A stretch of 64,000 nucleotides of DNA from Paludibacterium paludis (GCF_018802605.1 NZ_CP069161.1:1116001-1180000); one strand, 5' to 3'. Counted from the stretch's first letter, positions 28,278-37,529 are shown. Translations and numbers: made by a program. The notes: generated by a model from the letters alone, not told the origin.

Positions 28278-30830
28278 ATGGTCTACAAAAGGAAAACGCT
28301 GGTGGTTGCCATTGCCCTGATGGGCTCTGGCCTGGCCTCGTCATCGGCCTGGTCGGCCGAAGCTGGCACAGAGAAACTCGAACGCATTGAAGTGGTTGGT
28401 TCCAACATCAAGCGCATTCAGAAAGAAGGCCCGTCGCCGATCGAGACGCTCAAGCGCGCGGATATCGAAAAAACCGGTGCAAGCACCGTCGCCGAGCTGC
28501 TGCTCAAACTGCCATCCAACACCGCCGGTTTCAGCGAGCAGGGCGCCGGTCTGCAAAGCGCCCCGGGCACGTCCAGCGTGGGGTTGCACGGTCTTGGTCC
28601 CGACAACACCCTGGTTCTGCTTAACGGCCGTCGTATGACCGGCTACGGCATCGCCCAGGGTGGTTTCACCAACTTCGTCGACCTTAACAGCATTCCGGCC
28701 AGCGCCATCGAGCGCATCGAAATTCTCAAGGATGGTGCTTCGGCGATTTACGGTTCCGATGCCATCGCCGGCGTGGTCAACATCGTGACCCGCAAGAACT
28801 ACCAGGGGATCGAAGGCAAGATCGGTTACGGCACCAGCAGCAAGAGCGATGGCACCGAAACCACCTCCAACCTGACCATTGGCGTGGGCGATCTGGAAAC
28901 CGATCGCTACAACTTCCTGGTAACGCTGGATACCTATGATCGCAGCAAAATTGCGATGAAAGATCGGGATTTCTCCAAGGATTCGGACACGAGCTCCCGT
29001 GGCGGGATTGACGCGCGTTCGCCGACCGGCGCCATTCCTTCCTGGTTCGACAAGACCGATCCGTACGTCGATCCGGATACCGGTATTCAAGGTGCATGGA
29101 AAGTCTTCGGGAATTGCCCGACAACGCCGGTTGGCGGAAAGTGTCTGTTCAATGCCAACCCGCACATGAACCTGATGGACAAGGCCGAGCGCCGCGGCGT
29201 GCTGGGTGAATTCAACTTCAAGTTCAGCGATACCTTGTCGGCGTTCGCCGAAGCGGCCTATACCCGCAACAAGGACTGGTCGCAGATCGCGCCGACGCCG
29301 AGTTCAGGTAGGGTTCCTGCCGGCGTCGCCGGTAACCCAGTCAACAAAGACTCACGGTTCGTTTGGCGCCTGATGGGGCTGGGGGATCGCAAGACGCTGA
29401 TTACCTCCGACACCTATCGCGCGCTGGCCGGATTGCGCGGCTCGCTGTCGTCCTGGGACTGGGAAACCGCGCTGGGCTATAGCCGCAACGATGTGGACAG
29501 CGCGAGTGAGAACTTTGCCAGAATCAGTGCGCTTGATGAGGCCATTGCCAATCAGCAGTTGAGCCCGTTCCTGCCGGTCGATCCGGCGGTCATGGCCAGC
29601 CTGCGTTATAAACCCTGGACCAAGGGCCGCTCCTCCATCACCTTCTGGGACTTCAAGCTCTCCAATCCGGAAGTGGCTCAGTTACCGGGCGGCGCCGTGG
29701 GCGTGGCCATCGGGCTCGAGGCGCGGCGCGAAACGGGACGCACCTGGTCCGATGCCGCCGCGGAAGTCGGCGATGTCATCGGCCAGGGAGGCGCGTCGAT
29801 GAACGCCAACCGCAATACCCGCGCGGCCTACATCGAAGTCAATATCCCGGTCTCCAAGTCGTTCGAGCTGCAATTGGCGGAGCGCTACGACTACTACAAC
29901 GACTTCGGCGGCGCCTTCAATCCCAAGGTGGCGTTCCGCTGGCAGCCGGATAGTCGGGTGATGCTGCGTGGCTCCTACAGCACCGCGTTCCGTGCGCCGT
30001 CGTTGCAGCAGCTGTATACACCGGGTTCGACGGGTTATAACAATTTGCGCGATCCTGTGCGGTGCCCTGTCGTGACTACTGACAATATTTATTGTGGTTA
30101 CTCCACACCGGTGACGAACGGCGGCAACTCGAAACTGCAACCTGAGAAGTCCTATAACAGTTCAGTTGGATTGGTGGTCGAGCCGTTCAAGTGGGCGTCG
30201 TTGTCGATCGACTACTACCGCATCAACAAGACCAACGTGATCAAGTCGAATGATCAATACGTGCTGAACAATTTCCCGGGACTCGTGACTCGCAATGCGA
30301 GCGGTGATATCGAAAATATCGACAGCCCCTACATGAATATGGGCCGCGAAGTGATTCGCGGGATCGATTCTTCGCTGATCCTGCGTGGAGATCTGGGCAA
30401 CCTCGGCAAGCTGACCTACACCGCGGGTCTGAACTACCTGATCAGCGATCAGATTCAGGATTTCACCGGTGGTCCGCTTTACGAAAACGCCGACCTGATC
30501 GGCGCGGTGAAGACCCGCATGCAGCACACGGTGAGCTGGGACATCGGCCCCTGGTCGCCGTCCTTGACCTACAACTACATCGGCGGCTACAAGGATTACA
30601 GCCACGACAATGTGACCGGTCATACCGTCGGCGCGTACGACTTGTTCGATGTGCAATTGCAGTATTCCGGCATCAAGAACGCCCGAATCACCGCGGGGGT
30701 CAAGAACGTGGCCAACAAGAAGCCGCCGCTGTCCACCTTCGGCAACTACGCGAGCACTGGTTTCAACACCGATCTGTACTCCGCGCAAGGCCGTTTCTTC
30801 TACATGAACGTGGGTTACAAGTTCAAATAA
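28278..30830 (+). CDS. TonB-dependent outer-membrane receptor 2
   Basis: This 850-residue receptor has a signal peptide (likely cleavage after SAWSA), a plug with VVGSNIKRIQKEGPSPIE, ADIEKTGASTVAELL, LVLLNGRR and DGASAIYGSDAIAGVVNI, and a barrel ending MNVGYKFK. It is a paralogue of the receptor at 19852, with the same plug class. The ATG at 28278 has GGAGAG upstream. A strong terminator follows, so it is transcribed separately from the exbB-exbD-tonB genes 670 bases downstream. Its location between thiBPQ and the TonB energising genes is suggestive, but the substrate cannot be assigned. Confidence 0.94.
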   Translation: MVYKRKTLVVAIALMGSGLASSSAWSAEAGTEKLERIEVVGSNIKRIQKEGPSPIETLKRADIEKTGASTVAELLLKLPSNTAGFSEQGAGLQSAPGTSSVGLHGLGPDNTLVLLNGRRMTGYGIAQGGFTNFVDLNSIPASAIERIEILKDGASAIYGSDAIAGVVNIVTRKNYQGIEGKIGYGTSSKSDGTETTSNLTIGVGDLETDRYNFLVTLDTYDRSKIAMKDRDFSKDSDTSSRGGIDARSPTGAIPSWFDKTDPYVDPDTGIQGAWKVFGNCPTTPVGGKCLFNANPHMNLMDKAERRGVLGEFNFKFSDTLSAFAEAAYTRNKDWSQIAPTPSSGRVPAGVAGNPVNKDSRFVWRLMGLGDRKTLITSDTYRALAGLRGSLSSWDWETALGYSRNDVDSASENFARISALDEAIANQQLSPFLPVDPAVMASLRYKPWTKGRSSITFWDFKLSNPEVAQLPGGAVGVAIGLEARRETGRTWSDAAAEVGDVIGQGGASMNANRNTRAAYIEVNIPVSKSFELQLAERYDYYNDFGGAFNPKVAFRWQPDSRVMLRGSYSTAFRAPSLQQLYTPGSTGYNNLRDPVRCPVVTTDNIYCGYSTPVTNGGNSKLQPEKSYNSSVGLVVEPFKWASLSIDYYRINKTNVIKSNDQYVLNNFPGLVTRNASGDIENIDSPYMNMGREVIRGIDSSLILRGDLGNLGKLTYTAGLNYLISDQIQDFTGGPLYENADLIGAVKTRMQHTVSWDIGPWSPSLTYNYIGGYKDYSHDNVTGHTVGAYDLFDVQLQYSGIKNARITAGVKNVANKKPPLSTFGNYASTGFNTDLYSAQGRFFYMNVGYKFK

Positions 30831-30850
30831 TCATTCATGCATGAAGCGTA

Positions 30851-30887
30851 AAACCGCGAAGCTTGTCGGGCTTCGCGGTTTTTTCTT
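30851..30887 (+). terminator. Intrinsic terminator after TonB receptor 2
   Basis: AAACCGCGAAGC (30851-30862) and GCTTCGCGGTTT (30870-30881) form a 12-bp stem with a 7-base loop, followed by TTTCTTT. Confidence 0.93.
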
Positions 30888-31025
30888 TATGATTTCATTG
30901 CATTTTTCTGCGTGTGTGCTATTGAAAATTTTATAAGCGTTGCTTATTCATGTCCCATATTGCTTTCCCAAAACAACACGCCTGTTTTCGGAAAGTGACA
31001 TATATTGTCCGACAGGATGTTGCAT

Positions 31026-31042
31026 TGCACCAACCTTGTGCA
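31026..31042. promoter_or_regulatory. NtrC-type enhancer site upstream of exbB
   Basis: TGCACC-N5-TGTGCA matches the NtrC consensus TGCACC-N5-GGTGCA at 11 of 12 positions. Its centre lies about 140 bases upstream of the start predicted from the sigma-54 element at 31147-31163. Confidence 0.6.
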
Positions 31043-31146
31043 TCATGTCAATATCGGTGCAAATAATCGTAGGATATTTCATTATTTCCTTATGATTTGA
31101 TGTTGGTAAGCGTTTGAATTTGTTTGATAATTTTGCTATTTTTGTT

Positions 31147-31163
31147 TTGGCATGATTGTTGCT
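31147..31163 (+). promoter_or_regulatory. Sigma-54 (-24/-12) promoter upstream of exbB-exbD-tonB
   Basis: TTGGCATG-A-N3-TTGCT matches the RpoN consensus (YTGGCACGRNNNTTGCW) with one substitution (C to T). GG (31149-31150) and GC (31161-31162) are at the strict spacing. The expected start is near 31174, giving a leader of about 326 bases to exbB. Confidence 0.6.
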
Positions 31164-31499
31164 TTGTAACGAAAAAGCAACACTGTGAAGGTGCTGTGTA
31201 GACAGGTGAAATTTTTTGTTGTCACCTTGATGTAAATCATGAAATTATCATTGGTGTGTGCGGTCGCTGGATACAGTCGACGAAAAAACAAAAAGCGCAC
31301 GCAAGCCTTACTTTGAGAGATAAGGAAACTTCAGGTGGTGGTTGCCAGGATGTCACGGAGTCTGTCTCTGTTACCGCTGCAGCCGTTGAAACTTAACCCG
31401 TGTGAACAGGCTGTCTAAAGCCTGGATCGGTGTGCCGGATTTCGCCCACGAGGCGCTTGACGGTGCCTTCTCAACACGTTTTTGCAATAGGTAATAGTC

Positions 31500-32192
31500 A
31501 TGTGGAATATGATCGTTGAAGTCAGCATTATGTCGGGCGGCCTGGTCCCCCTGTTGGCTTTCATCTTGCTGGGAGTGATTGCCGTTGTTATCGAGCGCTT
31601 CTACTTCTTTCAGCGCGTGCTGAAAACCGGCCACGATATCGAGCACGATATCAAGCAGGTGAACGGACGAAACCTGGAGAAGCTCAACCAGGTTGCCAAG
31701 CACTACGAGCAATCCATTCAGGCCCGCATCCTCAAGACCGCCGTCGAGTCGGCCAATGACGACGCAGACACCCTGGATCGCCGCATCGAAGAAACCATCC
31801 TCTGGGACATTCCCAAGCTGGACAAGAACATCTGGCTGCTTGACAGCGCCGTGACGCTCGGCCCGTTGCTCGGCCTGTTCGGCACCATTATCGGCATGAT
31901 TCAGTCCTTCTCCGTTCTGGGCACCAGCGGTACCGGCAACCCGACCGCGGTGACCGGCGGTATCGGCCACGCGCTGATCGCGACCGGTGGCGGCCTGATG
32001 ATCGCCATCATTGCCGTTTCGTTCCTGAACTATTTCAACAAGCGCATTCGCCTGGCCGGTCACCAGAACGAACTGATCAAGGTCATGCTGATCAACCGTC
32101 TGGCCTCCAACGCCGGAGCCGCGACTGTCGCTGTTGCCGAAGCCCGTCAGCCCAAGACCGCTCCCGCTTCCTCCGCTGCCCAGGGAGCGTAA
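31500..32192 (+). CDS. exbB: TonB-system proton channel subunit ExbB
   Basis: ExbB (230 residues) is a MotA/TolQ/ExbB-family inner-membrane protein that, with ExbD, uses the proton gradient to drive TonB. Helix 1 lies at about 13-33. A long cytoplasmic loop with the LDRRIEETILWDIPKLDKN segment comes next, followed by two C-terminal helices containing the conserved LGLFGTIIGMI and GLMIAIIAVSFLNYF stretches. exbD begins 3 bases after the stop. The gene order exbB-exbD-tonB, with tonB last, differs from the common tonB-first arrangement. Confidence 0.95.
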   Translation: MWNMIVEVSIMSGGLVPLLAFILLGVIAVVIERFYFFQRVLKTGHDIEHDIKQVNGRNLEKLNQVAKHYEQSIQARILKTAVESANDDADTLDRRIEETILWDIPKLDKNIWLLDSAVTLGPLLGLFGTIIGMIQSFSVLGTSGTGNPTAVTGGIGHALIATGGGLMIAIIAVSFLNYFNKRIRLAGHQNELIKVMLINRLASNAGAATVAVAEARQPKTAPASSAAQGA

Positions 32193-32195
32193 GTC

Positions 32196-32612
32196 ATGAG
32201 CAACCGTCATCGTTATTTCGAGCAGAAGGAAGCTCGGATCGAGATCGTGCCGATGATCGACATCATGATGTTCCTTCTGGTGTTCTTCATGGTTGTGACC
32301 CTGAAGATGATCGAGGGCGCGGGTATCCCGATGCAGCTGCCGGGATCCTCGACCGCCGAAACCCTCAAGCCGCCGGTCAAGGTCACCGTATCGGTCACCG
32401 ACCAGGGTGAGTTGCGTTATGAAGGCAAACCGACCACCAAGGACGCGCTGTCCGCTCAGTTGAAGTCCGCCAAGGCGAGCAACGGCAAGGTCGACGTGAT
32501 CATTGCCGGTGACAAGACCGTGGACCTGCAGAAGCTGATGGAAGTGTTCGATATCGTGCGCGGCGCGGGTATTACCAATGTCGGTATTGCCGCCAAGAAG
32601 TCGGCAGCGTAA
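32196..32612 (+). CDS. exbD: TonB-system subunit ExbD
   Basis: ExbD (138 residues) is the single-pass partner of ExbB. After a short cytoplasmic N-terminus, the membrane helix IVPMIDIMMFLLVFFMVV carries the essential Asp of the family (MIDIM, about residue 24) that takes part in proton flow. The remainder is the periplasmic domain that contacts TonB. It is 3 bases from exbB and 8 bases from tonB, so one transcript is likely. Confidence 0.95.
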   Translation: MSNRHRYFEQKEARIEIVPMIDIMMFLLVFFMVVTLKMIEGAGIPMQLPGSSTAETLKPPVKVTVSVTDQGELRYEGKPTTKDALSAQLKSAKASNGKVDVIIAGDKTVDLQKLMEVFDIVRGAGITNVGIAAKKSAA

Positions 32613-32620
32613 GGAGGCGG

Positions 32621-33328
32621 ATGATGCCTATGTCTGCTGCACCTTATCCCGGCCCGCTCTGGCCCCAGGGGCATAAGCGGGAACGCAACACGTTATCGTA
32701 CGGCAAGGCTTTTGCCATTGCCCTGGCGATCGAAGTGGCCGCTACCGCGGCGGTTTTCGGAGTAGTGGGTCTGCAGGGTGAAAAGAAGCCGGAGGAGCCC
32801 CAGACCATGCAGGTGGTCGATATTCCGCCTCCGCCTCCGCCGCCCAAGGAAGAGCCGAAGCCCGAGCCCAAGCCCGAGCCCAAGGTCATCGAAAAGGTGA
32901 TCAACAAGCCGGTGCCTCAGCAAAAGGCGATCAAGGAAACGTCGCCGGAACCGCTGGAAACCCCGAAGGCCATGCCCGACGGTGTCAAGTCGAGCGGTCC
33001 GACCATTCCGACCGAGGTGGGCACCAAGACCACGGCTGGCAATGGCGCGCAAGGCACGGGGCCGGTGATCAAGGGGCTGGTTCCCATTCACAAGGTTCAA
33101 CCGGACTATCCGCGCCAGGCCTTGCAGGATGAGATCAATGGCGAAGTGGTTGCGATCCTGACCGTGGGGCCCGATGGCCGGGTCTCGCATGTCGAGATCA
33201 AGAAATCGAGCAACCGGATTTTCAACAACAGCGCCAAGTCGGCATTGATGCAGTACCGCTTCCAGGCTGACGGCGCGACTCACCTGGCAGAAATCGCGAT
33301 CGGCTTCAATATCACGGACGCCCAGTAA
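32621..33328 (+). CDS. tonB: Energy transducer TonB
   Basis: TonB (235 residues) links the ExbBD motor to outer-membrane receptors. After about 28 cytoplasmic residues there is one membrane helix (AFAIALAIEVAATAAVFGVV), then a proline-rich spacer with seven consecutive prolines and repeated KPEP units, and a C-terminal domain with YPRQALQDEINGEVVAILTV that binds TonB boxes. An AAGGAGG lies just before two successive ATGs at 32621 and 32624; the second has the better spacing. The polyproline run would be a natural client of the EF-P encoded in this window. A strong terminator follows. Confidence 0.94.
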   Translation: MMPMSAAPYPGPLWPQGHKRERNTLSYGKAFAIALAIEVAATAAVFGVVGLQGEKKPEEPQTMQVVDIPPPPPPPKEEPKPEPKPEPKVIEKVINKPVPQQKAIKETSPEPLETPKAMPDGVKSSGPTIPTEVGTKTTAGNGAQGTGPVIKGLVPIHKVQPDYPRQALQDEINGEVVAILTVGPDGRVSHVEIKKSSNRIFNNSAKSALMQYRFQADGATHLAEIAIGFNITDAQ

Positions 33329-33350
33329 GGGCGGGATGCCTGCGAGTCCG

Positions 33351-33377
33351 AAGACCGGCCCATGGCCGGTCTTTTTA
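33351..33377 (+). terminator. Intrinsic terminator after tonB
   Basis: AAGACCGGCC (33351-33360), a CAT loop and GGCCGGTCTT (33364-33373) form a 10-bp perfect stem followed by T residues. Confidence 0.93.
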
Positions 33378-33516
33378 TTGTCCTTGGCAGGGCGGGATGG
33401 CGGTGAAGCAGTCGGCGCGCCAATCATTGAGCCGGATTGTTAATTGTCTTGAAATCTTCTGATATATTGCAATTCTGATCTGATGCTATGAAGTCTGGAA
33501 GTGGGCGGGGAAGTGG

Positions 33517-35544
33517 ATGAATACAAGCAGGTTGTTGATCGTGCGGAGTTATGGTGTGCGCGCCGTGGCCCTCTTTCTTCTGTCCGTGTCAGCTGGTTGG
33601 GCATCGGTTGGAGACCGGGGAGTCGTGGTCCCCGATGCCCCGGTGTTCACTGTCGCTTGCGAGAGTCAGCTCGAAACGACCCGACGTCAGATCGCCCGTT
33701 TCGAAGAAGGCCGTTTCGATAGCGACCTGATGCGCGCATGGAACCGCATGCTGGTAGATTTGAATGCCGTCTGGCAGCCCGCCAGCCTGTGGGCCACTGT
33801 CAGCCCCGATCCTGACTTGCGTCGTGCGGCTGAGAAATGCGATCTTGCGTTCACCTCCCTGTTCAACGAAATCACCCAATCTCCAAAGCTGTATGCGCGG
33901 TTCCGAAACTATGTGGCGGTCGATGTCGTGGACCGTTCCGCCCGTGAATCGATCCTGCTCGATTTTGAAAGCAGCGGTGTCAATTTGCCTGCGCCGGCCA
34001 GAGGAAAGGCGCTGGCGATTTTTGCCGAAATTGGTCGTTTGCAACAGGCTTTTGCACGCAATCTGCGCGAAAACACCACGCGCCTGGTTTTCACGGAAGA
34101 GGAACTCAAAGGGGTGGATCCGGGGTTCCTGGCTGGCGAGCCCAGAGACCGGGAGGGGCGATACCTGATCGGTTTTGACGCGCCGGAGGCCGATGCCGTC
34201 ATGTCATCGGCCCAGAGCGGTGCTGTCCGGCAGCGCTACAGCTTCGCGCTTAGCCGACGCGGCGGATCCGAGAACCTCGTGCTGCTGAACCGGATCGTTG
34301 TGTTGCGCAAGGAGCTGGCGCGTCTGATGGGATATGCCGGTTTCGCCGACTGGGAGTTGCGCTCCCATATGGCCGGCAGCGCCCGCGAGGTCAATAGCTT
34401 TCTTGCTGAAATCAAAAAGCGTGTCGAGCAACTGGAGCGCAATGAACTGGACTTGCTGACTTCGGAAAAGGCACGACGGAGCGGCCGGGACGAGGCGCGT
34501 CTTGAGCGCTGGGATGTTTCTTATTACCGGGACAGCTACATCGCCTCCCACTACCGGGTGGATGCCAGCGATATTCGCAAGCAGTTCCCGACCGGTGCGA
34601 CGGTCGATTGGCTGCTGCTGGTGGCCAGTCGGCTGTACGGCCTGGATATCCGGCCTTCCGAGGCGTTGCCGGTCTGGCACGAGGACGTGCGCGGGTACGA
34701 TGTCTACGACAAAGCCAATACCTGCTACCTCGGATCGTTCTATCTGGATCTTTTCCCGCGGGACGGCAAGCTCAAGCAGGACGCCACCATTGCCTTGCGC
34801 AGCGGCAGTCAGATCGAGGGCATTACACCGGTCAGCGTACTGGTTGCCAACTTCAGCCGTGACAATCTCGGCCAGGAAGAACTGTCGACGCTCTTTCACG
34901 AGTTCGGGCATGTCATGCACGGGGTGCTGTCGCGGGCGCGTTACCAGGTGAACGCCGGAACCAATGTGAAGATCGACTTTATTGAGGCGCCTTCGCAGAT
35001 GTTCGAGGAGTGGGTGCGGCGCAAGGAGGCGCTGGCGCTGTTCACCGAGGCTTGTCCGAGCTGCCGTCCGGTGGATCTGGGCGTGGTATCGCGCATGAAC
35101 GAAGCGCGCCAGTTCGGCCGTGGCATCGAGTATGGTCGTCAGTGGTTGTATGCCGCCTACGACATGTCGCTGGCCGGCGCGCGTCCTGGCGATGCCATGA
35201 AAACCTGGAGCGCGATGGAGTCGGCATCGCCTCTGGGGCATGTGGAGGGGACCCAGTTCCCGGGGATTTTCGATCACATTGTCAGCGGGGGCTACGCCGC
35301 TGGCTATTACGGCTATATGTGGTCGCAAGTCCTGGCTCTGGATATGTTGTCGGCTTTCGGGGACAACGTGATGGATCCGGTGGTCGGGCTGCGTTTCCGC
35401 AAGGAAATCCTGGAAAAAGGCGGGGAAGCGTCCCCTCAGGCACTGGTCAGGGCGTTTCTCGGCAGAGCGCCATCCTCCCAGGCCTTTTTCGCGGAAATCA
35501 CCGGCCAGCGGCAGATTCCGAGTGTGGCCCAGGCAAGGCGCTGA
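33517..35544 (+). CDS. M3 family metallopeptidase with signal peptide
   Basis: This is a 675-residue thimet-oligopeptidase-type (M3) zinc peptidase, which cuts short peptides. The zinc motif HEFGH lies in STLFHEFGHVMHG, with the downstream Glu in FIEAPSQMFEEW. Unlike cytoplasmic OpdA or Dcp, the first 28 residues look like a secretion signal (basic start, hydrophobic AVALFLLSVSAGWAS), so it probably acts in the periplasm or outside. It starts at the ATG at 33517, 140 bases after the tonB terminator, so it has its own promoter. It probably degrades peptides available to the cell; a link with the TonB receptors is conjecture. Confidence 0.88.
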   Translation: MNTSRLLIVRSYGVRAVALFLLSVSAGWASVGDRGVVVPDAPVFTVACESQLETTRRQIARFEEGRFDSDLMRAWNRMLVDLNAVWQPASLWATVSPDPDLRRAAEKCDLAFTSLFNEITQSPKLYARFRNYVAVDVVDRSARESILLDFESSGVNLPAPARGKALAIFAEIGRLQQAFARNLRENTTRLVFTEEELKGVDPGFLAGEPRDREGRYLIGFDAPEADAVMSSAQSGAVRQRYSFALSRRGGSENLVLLNRIVVLRKELARLMGYAGFADWELRSHMAGSAREVNSFLAEIKKRVEQLERNELDLLTSEKARRSGRDEARLERWDVSYYRDSYIASHYRVDASDIRKQFPTGATVDWLLLVASRLYGLDIRPSEALPVWHEDVRGYDVYDKANTCYLGSFYLDLFPRDGKLKQDATIALRSGSQIEGITPVSVLVANFSRDNLGQEELSTLFHEFGHVMHGVLSRARYQVNAGTNVKIDFIEAPSQMFEEWVRRKEALALFTEACPSCRPVDLGVVSRMNEARQFGRGIEYGRQWLYAAYDMSLAGARPGDAMKTWSAMESASPLGHVEGTQFPGIFDHIVSGGYAAGYYGYMWSQVLALDMLSAFGDNVMDPVVGLRFRKEILEKGGEASPQALVRAFLGRAPSSQAFFAEITGQRQIPSVAQARR

Positions 35545-35570
35545 TCCTGGCCGCGCGTTGCAACGGCCGG

Positions 35571-36062
35571 TCAGTTGTCGGCGATCGGCAGTTGCAACGT
35601 CTCTTTGACCTCCTCCATGACCACATAGCTGCGCGATTCGTTGGCCGCCGGCAGTTGCAGCAGAATTTCACCCAGCAGCTTGCGATACATCGACATGTCG
35701 GGCAGTCGCGCCTTGATCAGATAGTCAAACTCCCCGGAGACCAGGTGGCATTCCAGAATTTCCGGAATATTGCACACGTCACGCCGGAATGCGTCGAAAA
35801 TATCTCCCGATTTGGCGGATAGCTTGATCTCGACGAATACCAGCAGCTGAGCGCCCATCGCTTGGGGGTTCAGCCTCGCGTAATACCCTTCGATCACCCC
35901 TTCCCGCTCCAGCCGGCGCACCCGCTCGGTGCAGGGCGTGGTGGACAAGCCGATGCGTTCGGCCAGCTCGGTCATCGAGATCCGGCCATGGCTCTGCAGC
36001 AATCGGAGAATCTTCAAATCAAGCTTGTCGAGTCTCCGTTCGACAGGTAGATTTTTTTTCAT
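35571..36062 (-). CDS. Lrp/AsnC family regulator, probably of dadA (DadR-like)
   Basis: This 163-residue protein has an N-terminal helix-turn-helix (LDKLDLKILRLLQSHGRISM, then LAERIGLSTTPCTERVRRLE) and a C-terminal RAM ligand-binding domain (about 75-150) that typically senses an amino acid. It is divergent from dadA-alr, the classic position of DadR, which activates D-alanine catabolism in response to alanine. That assignment rests on context plus family. The intergenic region holds an inverted repeat suitable as its site. It converges with the M3 peptidase gene, 26 bases away. Confidence 0.9.
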   Translation of the reverse strand: MKKNLPVERRLDKLDLKILRLLQSHGRISMTELAERIGLSTTPCTERVRRLEREGVIEGYYARLNPQAMGAQLLVFVEIKLSAKSGDIFDAFRRDVCNIPEILECHLVSGEFDYLIKARLPDMSMYRKLLGEILLQLPAANESRSYVVMEEVKETLQLPIADN

Positions 36063-36096
36063 ATTTCCCCTGTAAATCAGGATTTTTTCAGATCAA

Positions 36097-36115
36097 TTAC
36101 CTAGTCGAAAGGTAA
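36097..36115. promoter_or_regulatory. Inverted repeat between the dadR-like gene and dadA
   Basis: TTACCT-N7-AGGTAA is a 6-7-6 inverted repeat, 34 bases before the regulator start and 106 bases before dadA. Its size suits an Lrp/AsnC dimer site. Assignment to this regulator is inferred from position. Confidence 0.4.
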
Positions 36116-36221
36116 ATTATAGTCAAAAAAATGCCTTCTGAATGAATATACTAACGGAATTCCCTGATCCAGAAAAACCGGTTTTCAAGCCGGACGCAAA
36201 CGCAACGTGGAGAGTCTGTTC

Positions 36222-37529
36222 ATGAAGGTGATCGTATTGGGTGGTGGCGTAGTCGGTGTTTCGACCGCTTGGTATCTGGCCAAGGCCGGATGCGAAGTAA
36301 CAGTCGTCGATCGGGCCGAGTCTGTCGCCATGGAAACCAGTTTTGGCAACGCAGGGCAAATCTCCCCGGGATATTCCGCTCCCTGGGCCGCTCCCGGAAT
36401 ACCGCTAAAAGCCATCAAATGGTTGTTCCAGCGCCATGCCCCGCTGGCGTTCCGCCCGGATGGATCCCTGTACCAACTGCGCTGGATGGCGCAGATGCTG
36501 GCTAATTGCAACGAAAAGTCCTATGCCGTCAACAAGGCCCGCATGATGCGTCTGGCCGAATACAGCCGCGACAAAATCCGCGAGTTGCGCGAAGAAACCG
36601 GTATCGCCTATGAAGGCCGTCAGGGCGGCACGCTGCAGTTGTTCCGCTCTCAGGCGCAAGTTGACGCCATGCAGAAAGATATCGCCGTGCTTGAAGAGTG
36701 CGGCGTGCCGTTCCGCGTTCTCGATCTCGCTGGATGTGCTCAGGTCGAGCCGGCGTTGGCGCGTGTCGGAGACAAGATCAAGGGCGGCTTGCAATTGCCG
36801 AACGATGAGACCGGGGACTGCCATCTGTTTACTAGACAGCTCGCCGAGCTGGCCAAAGCTCGTGGCGTGGCATTCCGCCTGGGCGTCAGCGTTGACGGTC
36901 TTGAGGTGCGCGGTAATACGGTCACGGCCGTGCGTATCGGGCAGGAGCGGCTCGAGGCGGACCATGTGGTGGTCGCCATGGGCAGTTACTCGCGCGATTT
37001 CGTCAAAACGCTCGGCATCGATATCCCGGTTTACCCGGTAAAAGGCTATTCGCTGACCGTGCCCATCACCGATGCGAGCGCCGCTCCGGTGTCCACCATC
37101 CTCGATGAAACCTACAAGGTGGCGATTACGCGTTTCGATGACCGGATCCGCGTAGGAGGCATGGCGGAATTGTCGGGTTATAACCTGGATCTCAATCCGC
37201 GCCGGCGCGAAACGCTGGAAATGGTGGTGACCGATCTGTATCCGCAAGGCGGGGATGTGGCGTCGGCCTCTTTCTGGACCGGTCTGCGGCCCATGACGCC
37301 GGATGGCACGCCGATCATCGGTGGCACGCGATTTGCCAACCTCTCGCTCAATACCGGCCATGGCACCCTGGGCTGGACCATGTCCGCCGGGTCCGGCAAG
37401 GTTCTGGCCGACGTGATTACCGGACGTGCACCGGAGATCCGTATCGATGGTCTTTCCTTGCAGCGTTATGCGGCAACCGGCGAAACGCTGGTTGTGCCGT
37501 TGTCCACGGCCGGCACGGCAGGGGCGTAA
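36222..37529 (+). CDS. dadA: D-amino acid dehydrogenase
   Basis: DadA (435 residues) is a membrane-associated FAD enzyme that oxidatively deaminates D-alanine and other D-amino acids to 2-oxo acids, feeding electrons into the respiratory chain. The FAD-binding GGGVVG motif is at residues 7-12, followed by [24 protein letters not shown], a strong DadA mark (SFGNAGQ). The C-terminus has the [15 protein letters not shown] segment. The start is the ATG at 36222; a GTG at 36207 is less likely. alr begins 6 bases after the stop, so L-alanine is racemised and then oxidised by one operon. Confidence 0.96.
   Translation: MKVIVLGGGVVGVSTAWYLAKAGCEVTVVDRAESVAMETSFGNAGQISPGYSAPWAAPGIPLKAIKWLFQRHAPLAFRPDGSLYQLRWMAQMLANCNEKSYAVNKARMMRLAEYSRDKIRELREETGIAYEGRQGGTLQLFRSQAQVDAMQKDIAVLEECGVPFRVLDLAGCAQVEPALARVGDKIKGGLQLPNDETGDCHLFTRQLAELAKARGVAFRLGVSVDGLEVRGNTVTAVRIGQERLEADHVVVAMGSYSRDFVKTLGIDIPVYPVKGYSLTVPITDASAAPVSTILDETYKVAITRFDDRIRVGGMAELSGYNLDLNPRRRETLEMVVTDLYPQGGDVASASFWTGLRPMTPDGTPIIGGTRFANLSLNTGHGTLGWTMSAGSGKVLADVITGRAPEIRIDGLSLQRYAATGETLVVPLSTAGTAGA

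Larger units (their letters stand above)
30888..31499. other. Long AT-rich regulatory region upstream of exbB
   Basis: There is no gene here. It carries an NtrC-type palindrome (31026-31042), a lone GGTGCA half-site (31056-31061), a sigma-54 element (31147-31163) and a leader of about 326 bases before exbB. The leader contains an inverted repeat (AGGTGA, 12-base spacer, TCACCT around 31204-31227). No terminator lies between the promoter and exbB. Confidence 0.6.

Noticed and set aside
31231..31254. Possible Fur box upstream of exbB
   Set aside because: The best alignment to the 19-bp Fur consensus matches only about 8 positions, no better than expected in AT-rich DNA.
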